64,000 bases of DNA, from assembly GCA_004558205.1 (NCBI GenBank), contig SFDM01000007.1, forward strand, positions 1 to 64,000, read 5' to 3'. Below are positions 57,337 through 64,000 of the stretch, one piece after another. The notes below the pieces were generated by a model. That model was given only the letters and a program-made list of their open reading frames with translations. It searched no databases and was not told the DNA's origin. The first letter of the stretch is position 1, and the number at the start of each line of letters is the position of its first letter. The position numbers and the translations under genes are program-made. The DNA is from Pyramidobacter piscolens. GTDB lineage: Bacteria > Synergistota > Synergistia > Synergistales > Dethiosulfovibrionaceae.

Positions 57337-58521
57337 CTATCCCCGAAGGGCGTCCACGCGGTCGGTCCTCTCCCACGCGGGCATGGGATCCAGGTCGATG
57401 CGGCCCATGTGGCCGTAGGCGGCGATGCGGCGATACTGGGGCTTGCGCAGCTCCAGGTCGCGGATCATGGCCGCGGGACGGAAGTCGAAGTGCTCGCGCA
57501 CCAGCGCGTTGATGCGGTCCTCGGTGACCACGGAAGTTCCGAAGGTCTCCACCATCACCGATACGGGACGCGCCACGCCGATGGCGTAGGCCACCTGGAT
57601 CTGGCAGCGGTGAGCCAATCCCGCAGCGACGATGTTCTTCGCGGCGTAGCGGGCCATATAAGCGCCGGAACGGTCCACCTTGGTGGGGTCCTTGCCGGAG
57701 AAAGCGCCGCCGCCGTGGGGCACCATGCCGCCGTAAGTGTCGACGATGATCTTGCGGCCCGTCAGTCCGGAGTCGGCCATGGGGCCGCCCTTGACGAAAC
57801 GCCCCGTGGGGTTCACGAGGATACGGGGGTTCTTCATCAGCTCGGCGGGCATGACGGGTTCGATCACGTTCTTCGTGATCAGCTCGCGGAGCTCTTCCAG
57901 GGAAACGTCTGGGCTGTGCTGGGAGGACACCACGATGGTGTCGGCCGCTACGGCCTTGCCGTCCACGTATTCCAGCGTAACCTGAGTCTTGCCGTCGGGG
58001 CGCAGGCAGGTCAGGGTCTTGTCCTTGCGGACCTGGGTCAGCCTGCGGGCCAGGCGCTGGGCCAGCGCGAAGGGCATAGGCAGGTACTCGGGCGTCTCGT
58101 CGGTGGCGTAGCCGATCATCATGCCCTGGTCGCCGGCGCCGACGCGGTCGATCTGATCGTCGTCCATGTCGGACTCGCGGACTTCCATGGCCTTGTCGAC
58201 GCCCATAGCGATGTCGCCGGACTGCTCGTCGATGGACGTGAGCACGGCGCAGGTCTCGCAGTCGAAGCCGAACTTGGCGCGGTCGTAGCCGATATCGCGG
58301 GCCACGCCGCGGGCGATGCCGGGAATGTCCACATAGGCCTTGGTGGAGATTTCGCCGGCCACCATGATGACGCCGGTGGTCACCAGGGTCTCGCAGGCCA
58401 CGCGGCCCATGGGATCCTGCGCGAGGATCGCGTCCAGCACGCCGTCGGAAACCTGGTCCGCCAGCTTGTCAGGATGCCCCTCGGTCACTGATTCAGAAGA
58501 GATGAGAATTTTTTCAGCCAT
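57337..58521 (-). CDS. metK: S-adenosylmethionine synthetase
   Basis: 394 residues from ATG 58521 (GGAGG). It makes SAM from methionine and ATP. The N-terminal SSESVTEGHPDKLADQ, GAGDQGMMIGYA and GGGAFSGKDPTKVDRSGAY signatures are intact, and the three-domain length is normal. A long upstream in-frame extension is non-coding because it runs through the riboswitch terminator. The gene is under a SAM-I riboswitch, so it should be shut off when SAM is plentiful. It is monocistronic with its own terminator. Confidence 0.97.
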   Translation of the reverse strand: MAEKILISSESVTEGHPDKLADQVSDGVLDAILAQDPMGRVACETLVTTGVIMVAGEISTKAYVDIPGIARGVARDIGYDRAKFGFDCETCAVLTSIDEQSGDIAMGVDKAMEVRESDMDDDQIDRVGAGDQGMMIGYATDETPEYLPMPFALAQRLARRLTQVRKDKTLTCLRPDGKTQVTLEYVDGKAVAADTIVVSSQHSPDVSLEELRELITKNVIEPVMPAELMKNPRILVNPTGRFVKGGPMADSGLTGRKIIVDTYGGMVPHGGGAFSGKDPTKVDRSGAYMARYAAKNIVAAGLAHRCQIQVAYAIGVARPVSVMVETFGTSVVTEDRINALVREHFDFRPAAMIRDLELRKPQYRRIAAYGHMGRIDLDPMPAWERTDRVDALRG

Positions 58522-58593
58522 ATTGTAGTAACCTCCAGAAAATTTTGCTCCCGGCACCGCTTCCCTATCGAAAACGCGCCTGGAAGCCATCAC

Positions 58594-58769
58594 AAAAAAG
58601 AGCCTCTCCATGCGAGGAGAGACTCAAATAATCCGCTGAGCGCTGCTCCTCTCATCATCCGATCCGGAAAAAATCCTTCCGGTCTCTGGTTTTAGCACCA
58701 CGCTCCCGAAAAAACGGGCAGGTTGCCGGGCGTCAAAGGGCCAGTCCCTCAGCCACTCTCGATAAGAGT
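58594..58769 (-). ncRNA. SAM-I (S-box) riboswitch with terminator
   Basis: On the minus strand the core reads CTCTTATCGAGAGTGGCTGA then GGGACTGGCCC, TGACGCCCGGCAACC, and a closing GATGATGAGAG that pairs with the start; these are the conserved S-box elements (aptamer about 58649-58769). A terminator hairpin GAGTCTCTCC/GGAGAGGCTC with six Ts follows at 58594-58625. SAM binding should terminate transcription before metK. Confidence 0.95.
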
Positions 58770-58815
58770 TCAGATTTTGTGCGTTCCTGAGACAGCCAGG
58801 AATTTCATGCGTACC

Positions 58816-58843
58816 ATTATACACAGGATCGCTCCGAAGTCAA
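58816..58843 (-). promoter_or_regulatory. Promoter of the metK riboswitch transcript
   Basis: On the minus strand TTGACT (58838-58843), 16-base spacer, TATAAT (58816-58821). Confidence 0.85.
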
Positions 58844-58900
58844 ATAGAAGTTGCGCGGCCGCCAGGGCGCGGTTCTCCGCCCTTTGCCTCAGGGAACGAG

Positions 58901-59812
58901 CTACCGCGATATCTCGGGCTCCCAATGGTTCAGATCCTCGATAAAGGGGGTGAAATAGCTTTTGAACAGTTCGATGCTCTTGACGCTCCCCGGGCGGGGG
59001 GTCTTGCTCTCAAGCATATAGCACACCCGCGCCGGCGGTGGATCAGACAGCTCGCGGATTTCCAGATCGTCCACAAGCCTCTCGAAGGACCTGACCACCG
59101 ACAAGGGGCACAGTGCCCAATAGCGGGGATGATCCATGAAATTCAAAAGCAGCGCCGCGGTGTCCACCCGGACATGCGGTCTGATCGCGGGGTTCCACCA
59201 CGAGTCGTGCCACCGCTGGATCTCAGGAGGAAAGCCCATGTAAAGCTCATCCCGTGGATCCAGGCGCGAGGGATGAACCGGTCCGCGGGGCAGCGAGCCT
59301 CCCTTCCTGGAGATCAGCAGCATTTTTTCCGTCAGCACGGGCATGGTCGTCACATTTTTGGACCGCATGGGCAAAAGGACGAACCCCACGTCGATCTTTT
59401 TGTCCTCCATGAGTTTATAGATCTCCGGCGACTGTTGAGAGCGGATCTGAAGGTACAAGGGGATTTCCAGGTCCGCCAGCTGCTTGTAAAGGGGCGTCAT
59501 GAGATGGACGTTGACGCTGTCCACGCAGGCGATGGAAAGGGAAAGCCCAGGCGATCCGTATTTCAGGTTCATCGTCTCGTTCCACAAAGAGAGCCACTTC
59601 TCGGCGATAGGCACAAAATCCGCGCCCTGAGGAGAGAGCTCCACGCCTCGGAACCCTTGCTTCCGCTCCACAAGCTGCAGCCCCAGCTCTTCTTCGAGGT
59701 TTTTCAGCCTGTGACTGATCGTCGACTGCGAGACGAAGAGCTCCTCCGCGGCCTGCGAGATGCTGCGGTTCTGAGCGATCGCCAAAAAAGTCTGTATATT
59801 TAAGAGGTTCAT
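58901..59812 (-). CDS. LysR-family transcriptional regulator
   Basis: 303 residues from ATG 59812 (GGGAGG upstream). The N-terminal winged helix (about 1-65) has NIQTFLAIAQNRSISQAAEELFVSQSTISHRLKNLEEELG. The effector-binding domain (about 88-295) is of the periplasmic-binding-protein type. LysR proteins bind a small metabolite and activate or repress nearby genes. The gene lies downstream of, and in the same direction as, the symporter and aminotransferase genes, separated by a terminator, with a TATAAT at 59846-59851. A dicarboxylate or amino acid effector is a reasonable guess from context only. Confidence 0.9.
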   Translation of the reverse strand: MNLLNIQTFLAIAQNRSISQAAEELFVSQSTISHRLKNLEEELGLQLVERKQGFRGVELSPQGADFVPIAEKWLSLWNETMNLKYGSPGLSLSIACVDSVNVHLMTPLYKQLADLEIPLYLQIRSQQSPEIYKLMEDKKIDVGFVLLPMRSKNVTTMPVLTEKMLLISRKGGSLPRGPVHPSRLDPRDELYMGFPPEIQRWHDSWWNPAIRPHVRVDTAALLLNFMDHPRYWALCPLSVVRSFERLVDDLEIRELSDPPPARVCYMLESKTPRPGSVKSIELFKSYFTPFIEDLNHWEPEISR

Positions 59813-59863
59813 GGCCAGCCAGCCTCCCATAATCATGATTTTTTCATTATACAGGCTCCTCTT

Positions 59864-59900
59864 CAAAAAAACAGGAGCCGCCGTCACAACCGGCAGCTCC
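59864..59900 (-). terminator. Terminator of the symporter gene
   Basis: On the minus strand GGAGCTGCCG pairs with CGGCGGCTCC (one mismatch), followed by TGTTTTTTT. Confidence 0.8.
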
Positions 59901-59926
59901 CGCACAGAGTTCCTCCCCAAAGTGGC

Positions 59927-61150
59927 TCAGTCCTTTTTTCCCCCGTCCATCATGCTCACGTCCCACATCTTTTCATTCTTCGCCACGACCAGAGTGCCGG
60001 CGACGTCGCCAACCACGTTCGCGGCCGTATGGGCCGTATCGATCAGCCGGTAGAATCCGCCCAGCAGCCCGCCGAGCTCGACGGGAAGGCCCACCATGGA
60101 CAGAAACAGGGGCCCAAGGACGATGCCGCCGCCGGCAATGCCCGGCGCAGCGATTGCGACAATCGTCGAAAGCACGCAGATATAGGCCAGCTGCTCAAGT
60201 CCCAGATGGACCTGATAAAACTGAGCGACGAAAATAGCGAAGATAGTGGTAAAGCAGGCGCCGCCGCTCAGGTTGATCGTCGCGCCGAGAGGGATGGAGA
60301 ACCCCGTCAGCTTCACCGGCACCCTGTAGGTGTTCTCGGCGACGCTCAGCGTCGTGGGGATCGTCGCGGCCGAGCTGTTGGTCGCGGTGGTCATCAGCAG
60401 GATGGGGATCAGGCTCTTGAACCACGTGCCGAAACCAACCTTGCAGTAGCAGACCACGGGAAGGGTGAAAACCAGAAGGATGATCAGAAAGCAGGCCACC
60501 CAGATGGTCCCGATGAATTTCGCCAGAGACGTGAACAGCTGGGGACCGTAGAAAGCCGTGGCGTGGGCCATAAGGCAGAACACGCCGATGGGAGAAAGGG
60601 CCATCACTCCGTCGATAATCTTGTAGATGACCTTCAGAAAAGCGATAACGCCGTTCTTGAAGCTGGCGGCGGGCTCGCCCACGAGGACCACCGCCACGCC
60701 GCAGCAGATCGCAACGAAGATCACCTGCATGGTATTGCCGGCGGCCATAGCGGCGATCATGTTGGAAGGCGCGAGGTTCTTGAAAAATCCCAGCAGGTCG
60801 ATCTGGGTTATTTGGGTCGTCAGGGCCGGAATGTTCTCAAAGGCGGCCCCCACGCCCGGCTGGAGCAGCGACGCCACGGCGACGGCCAGGACGCAGGACG
60901 CGAAGGTAAAGAACACGTAGACCAACACCACCTTGCCGCCCAGTCTCTTCAACGTCGCCGCGTTCTCAAGGTGAGCGATGCCGCCCACCACGGAACAGAA
61001 GACAATCGGGATAATCAGCATTCTGATACCGTTCATCCACAGGTCGCCAACCCACTTGACCTTCACGGCCGCGGAGGGGCAGGCCAAGCCGAACAGGATG
61101 CCGAGGACGAACAGGATTCCCACTCTCAGATACAGGTTTTTCTTGGACAT
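59927..61150 (-). CDS. Dicarboxylate/amino acid:cation symporter (DAACS family)
   Basis: 407 residues with eight membrane helices and two re-entrant loops. TTATNSSAATIPTTL is the Ser-rich hairpin 1 region, GATINLSGGACFTTIF corresponds to the GATINMDG motif, and PGIAGGGIVLG is hairpin 2. The family imports glutamate, aspartate or C4-dicarboxylates with Na+ or H+. Start at 61150 by AAGGTG spacing; an in-frame GTG lies 12 bases upstream. It follows the aminotransferase gene by 44 bases, so they are likely one transcript: uptake and PLP-dependent conversion of an amino acid. Confidence 0.93.
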   Translation of the reverse strand: MSKKNLYLRVGILFVLGILFGLACPSAAVKVKWVGDLWMNGIRMLIIPIVFCSVVGGIAHLENAATLKRLGGKVVLVYVFFTFASCVLAVAVASLLQPGVGAAFENIPALTTQITQIDLLGFFKNLAPSNMIAAMAAGNTMQVIFVAICCGVAVVLVGEPAASFKNGVIAFLKVIYKIIDGVMALSPIGVFCLMAHATAFYGPQLFTSLAKFIGTIWVACFLIILLVFTLPVVCYCKVGFGTWFKSLIPILLMTTATNSSAATIPTTLSVAENTYRVPVKLTGFSIPLGATINLSGGACFTTIFAIFVAQFYQVHLGLEQLAYICVLSTIVAIAAPGIAGGGIVLGPLFLSMVGLPVELGGLLGGFYRLIDTAHTAANVVGDVAGTLVVAKNEKMWDVSMMDGGKKD

Positions 61151-61194
61151 GATCGCTAACACCTTAAGAACCTCTTTTCTCGATAACCATAAAT

Positions 61195-62484
61195 TTAACG
61201 CTTGAACCGGGCGATTTCTTCGGTCACGCGCAGAAACTGATCGACCTCTTCAGGAGAATTGCAGTGGATCGGCGAAACCCGAACCACGCCTTTCAATCCG
61301 AAGGATTCCACGATACGCTTTGAATAATGGCTCGGCGACTCCCTTTCAAAGACATAGACGCCGCGTTCCACATAGGCTTTCGCCGCCTCGGAAGCGCTCA
61401 TCCCTTCAAAGGTGACGGGCAGGATAAAATCTCTCTTCGTCAAGTCAGGATTGTCGCATTGAACAGTGACACCCTTGATATGGCGCAGGCCGGGCAGTTC
61501 CGGCGTCCCTTCGAGAGCCCGATGCAGCAGCGCGCGCTCCTGAAGCTCGATGCGGCTCATCCCCTCGACAAAAAGGCTCCGTCTGTCGGCACTCTGGATG
61601 TACTGCGAACCAAGCCAGCACACGTAATCCGCCACGGCGCTGAAACCGGCGAAAAGGTGCGGAGCCGTGCTGCCCAGTTCCCAGGTATCTTCGCTGTAAC
61701 AGAGAATCCGGTTGTGAGGCAGGCAGGCGCAGCGATCGGAAACCCAGCCCACACCAGTGCCGCGCATACCGAAAAACTTGTAAGGCGCGAAATCCAGCGC
61801 GTCGATCTCCATGGCGTCGATATCCACCACACCGTGAGGAATGTGCTGAACCGCGTCGGCCACGACATAGACGTCGGGCTTGATCTCCCGCGCCGCGCGG
61901 GCCATGGCGGGAATGTCGTTGATCGCGCCGGTGATGTTGCAGGAGTACATGCAGCTGAGCAACACCGTATCTTTGTCCACCAGGCGCCTCACCTCGGAGA
62001 CGCCGATTCCGCCCGTCGCCGGATCGCTCTGCATCACGCGGAGCTCCAGCCCCATGCGCTGGGCGTACATCTGGACCGAATCGAATCCCGAGGGATGCTC
62101 CAGCACCGACACGACCATGTTTTTCCCGGGCACGTTCTGGGCGATGGCGCCGATGATGTTGAACATGACCTGCGATGCAGAAAGGCATGTCACGATGGAA
62201 CCACTGTGGGCGTTCAGGATCATTCGCAGGTCTTCATATCCCTTTTTGACCGCCCCGTCCTGCACCGCCGCCTGGGCCTGATGACGCCCGGGGCAGTCGG
62301 GATGGGAGTCCACGTCGAGAGCCGCCTGCAGGCAGGCTTTCAGCCGCAGGGAGCCTCCAGAATTCTCGAAGAAGATCCTCTTGCCGAAGCTGTCGGCTTC
62401 CACATTGCAAAAGCGGTCTCGCACCTGTTTCTGAATCTCGGGGGAGAACATCAGCCCCTGAGGATACTCGTTGGGATTTATCAT
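61195..62484 (-). CDS. Class V PLP-dependent aminotransferase / cysteine desulfurase-like protein
   Basis: 429 residues, fold-type I. SGSIVTCLSASQVMFNIIGA is the PLP-phosphate region, Asp210 in VVADAVQHIPHG pairs with the pyridine nitrogen, and Lys236 in FAPYKFFGMRGTG is the Schiff base. The Cys-containing loop of SufS/NifS near the C-terminus is not evident, so desulfurase activity is uncertain; relatives include isopenicillin-N epimerase-like and kynureninase-like enzymes. AAGGAGG is four bases before the ATG. It is the first gene of the symporter operon and divergent from csaA. Confidence 0.85.
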   Translation of the reverse strand: MINPNEYPQGLMFSPEIQKQVRDRFCNVEADSFGKRIFFENSGGSLRLKACLQAALDVDSHPDCPGRHQAQAAVQDGAVKKGYEDLRMILNAHSGSIVTCLSASQVMFNIIGAIAQNVPGKNMVVSVLEHPSGFDSVQMYAQRMGLELRVMQSDPATGGIGVSEVRRLVDKDTVLLSCMYSCNITGAINDIPAMARAAREIKPDVYVVADAVQHIPHGVVDIDAMEIDALDFAPYKFFGMRGTGVGWVSDRCACLPHNRILCYSEDTWELGSTAPHLFAGFSAVADYVCWLGSQYIQSADRRSLFVEGMSRIELQERALLHRALEGTPELPGLRHIKGVTVQCDNPDLTKRDFILPVTFEGMSASEAAKAYVERGVYVFERESPSHYSKRIVESFGLKGVVRVSPIHCNSPEEVDQFLRVTEEIARFKR

Positions 62485-62776
62485 CCTTCCTCCTTCTGGG
62501 CTTGTCAGAAAGCCCCGTTCATTAGGTTGTTTAGTACCTTAGCATAAAAAAGAGAGGTTCCGCAAATGAATAATGTCGTTAATAAATATCGACCTTTTGA
62601 ATGTCCCCTGTTCCCACGCCGCCGCTCCGCCATAAAAGCCCATCGCCCTTTCTTCATTAATCCACAAAAAATTTTTATGATTATCCCCATAAAGCGTCGC
62701 TGTTTTTTTGGGTGCCCTTCGTGTAAGCTCTGTTTGCCGCAAAAAGTTTTTTAAATAAGAAAGGATCTTGATCCGT

Positions 62777-63106
62777 ATGGCAACCTTTGCCGATTTTCAG
62801 AAAATAGACGTCCGCGCCGGCGAGATTATCCGCGCCGAGGCTTTCCCCAAGGCGCGCCGGCCAGCTTACAAGCTCTGGATCGATTTTGGGCCGGAAATCG
62901 GCGTCAAGCGCTCCAGCGCGCAGGTCACCGACTGCTACGGCCTGGACGAACTGATCGGAAGGACCGTGGTCAGCGTGGTGAACTTTCCGCCCAAACAGGT
63001 CGCCGACTTCTTTTCAGAAGCGCTGGTGCTGGGGGTCTACTCAGAGCGGGGCGTGGTGCTGCTGTGCCCCGACCGCCCCGTGAAAAAGGGAGACCGGGTG
63101 GGATAG
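62777..63106 (+). CDS. csaA: CsaA-like tRNA-binding domain protein
   Basis: 109 residues, a single OB-fold of the EMAP/tRNA-binding family. FQKIDVRAGEIIRAEAFPKARRPAYKLWIDFG is the start of the fold, RSSAQVT follows, and the conserved GVYSERGVVLL lies near the end. CsaA is described as a small tRNA-binding or secretion chaperone-like dimer. Start at ATG 62777 (AAAGGA upstream). The 290 bases upstream (62485-62776) contain A/T-rich sequence but no promoter that I could identify with confidence. The EamA gene starts two bases after its stop. Confidence 0.9.
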   Translation: MATFADFQKIDVRAGEIIRAEAFPKARRPAYKLWIDFGPEIGVKRSSAQVTDCYGLDELIGRTVVSVVNFPPKQVADFFSEALVLGVYSERGVVLLCPDRPVKKGDRVG

Positions 63107-63108
63107 GC

Positions 63109-63993
63109 ATGTTAAAAGGACAGGAAAGGGGAATCGCGGCCATGCTCCTGGCGGGCCTGCTCTGGGGCACCAGCGGGACGCTGTCCCGCCTTGCGCCGTC
63201 AAGCGCCGCCCCTCTCGCATTGGCTTGGGCGCGGCTTTTTTTCGGCGGCCTTTTCACGCTCTGCGCCGCGCTGTGCGCGGAAAAGGGCGGGAAAAACTTT
63301 CTGAGGTCGCCCTTCGTCCTGATCTCGGGCGCCATGACGGCGGCCAATCAGGTCTGTTTTTTCGCGGCCATGGACCATCTTGGCGTCGCGCTGGGAACCA
63401 TGCTGGTCATCGGCTCGTCGGTGGTTATGGCGGGAATTTGGGGCTGTTTCATGGGCGAGCGCCCCTCAGGGCTGTGGTGGTTCGCCGCGGCCCTGGGCGT
63501 CGCCGGCAGCTGCGCGGCCGCCCTGTCGTCGCCAGGAGGCTCGCTGTCCTTCGACCTGCCTGGGCTGTTGTTCGGCCTGGGCGGCGGGCTGGCCTACACG
63601 GGGCTGGGAGCCGTACTGAAGCTGATGGGAGAGCGGGGCTTCAGCGCTCTGGAGCGCAACGCCATGGCTCTTTCGGGCGGCGCTCTGCTACTGCTTCCGC
63701 TGCCGCTCTTTTTCGCCGATATGCAGTGGCTCGCGAGCCTGCAGGGAGCTTCGTCAGCCCTGTCCATGGGCCTGTTCTCCACGGCGCTCCCCTACTGTTT
63801 CTTCGCCGCGGCCCTCAGCCGCATCACCGTGGGGCAGGCCTACACCATCGGCCTGGCGGAACCTCTGACGGCGGGGCTGCTGGGGCTGTGCCTGCTGGGC
63901 GAAAAGCTGTCCCTTTACGGCGCGCTGGGCATGGCGCTTCAACTGGCCTGCATGGCCCTGACAGGCTGGGAAGCGACCCGCAAAAGCCGCTGA
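63109..63993 (+). CDS. EamA/DMT-family transporter
   Basis: 294 residues with ten hydrophobic helices in two EamA repeats. LLAGLLWGTSGTLSRL is the first helix signature, and the second repeat begins near GLLFGLGGGLAYTGL; the glutamate in GLAEPLTAGLLG is typical of the family. Members export amino acids or metabolites; the substrate here is not clear. The start at 63109 comes two bases after csaA, with GGTGGGA as ribosome site, so the two are co-transcribed. The gene is complete, ending seven bases before the window edge. Confidence 0.88.
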   Translation: MLKGQERGIAAMLLAGLLWGTSGTLSRLAPSSAAPLALAWARLFFGGLFTLCAALCAEKGGKNFLRSPFVLISGAMTAANQVCFFAAMDHLGVALGTMLVIGSSVVMAGIWGCFMGERPSGLWWFAAALGVAGSCAAALSSPGGSLSFDLPGLLFGLGGGLAYTGLGAVLKLMGERGFSALERNAMALSGGALLLLPLPLFFADMQWLASLQGASSALSMGLFSTALPYCFFAAALSRITVGQAYTIGLAEPLTAGLLGLCLLGEKLSLYGALGMALQLACMALTGWEATRKSR

Positions 63994-64000
63994 CGCGCGG

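Overview
The window is GC-rich, densely coded chromosomal DNA, most likely from an anaerobic diderm bacterium; Synergistota (Pyramidobacter-like) is my best guess, with moderate confidence. That guess rests on gene content read by eye: a class II (B12-dependent) ribonucleotide reductase, a TonB-type protein and other envelope genes, amino-acid and dicarboxylate metabolism, two large secreted clostripain-type proteases, and no respiratory genes. No database search was possible.

Layout. 1-6006: the start of tuf, an SPFH/NfeD membrane pair, a 2-hydroxyacid dehydrogenase, a MurJ-type flippase and galE. 6007-10754: an intergenic stretch with a parS-like site, a small secreted protein, and a hybrid histidine kinase/response regulator pair. 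10755-18320: the histidine pathway as two divergent units, HAD phosphatase-hisC to the left and hisZ-G-B-A-IE-H-F to the right. hisD is absent, and the HAD protein is the natural candidate for histidinol-phosphatase. 18523-24936: a flavoprotein, a YbaK deacylase, a GNAT protein, leuD/leuC with a long structured leader, and an exported alkylsulfatase.

25048-37580 is the most unusual part. Sixteen minus-strand genes lie with overlaps or gaps under 100 bases. They are a rhodanese, two TVP38-family proteins around a CCG-type Fe-S protein, a YdjY-like protein, two small membrane proteins (one DUF4418), a MacB-like ABC pair, a YnjB/C/C/D ABC importer, and a DUF2064/APH-kinase/GT2 trio. This looks like a much enlarged relative of the E. 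coli ydjXYZ-ynjABCDE cluster, whose function is poorly known.

37845-47961: an S9 peptidase, a copper-chaperone-like protein, a class II ribonucleotide reductase interrupted by a LAGLIDADG intein and preceded by an NrdR box, a TonB-like protein, a diguanylate cyclase and an NDP-sugar epimerase. 48481-55080: tandem paralogous clostripain-family proteins. 55510-64000: a small membrane protein, an Fe-alcohol dehydrogenase, metK under a SAM-I riboswitch, a LysR regulator with a dicarboxylate symporter and a class V aminotransferase, CsaA and an EamA transporter.

Four matches to the parS palindrome TGTTCCACGTGGAACA (three perfect, one with a single mismatch) lie at 6309, 27653, 27713 and 55395. 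Two of them are inside the coding sequence of the YnjD-like ATPase. They suggest that the window lies near the replication origin. The intergenic regions also hold a dispersed CGCAAAG-rich repeat and several long hairpins.
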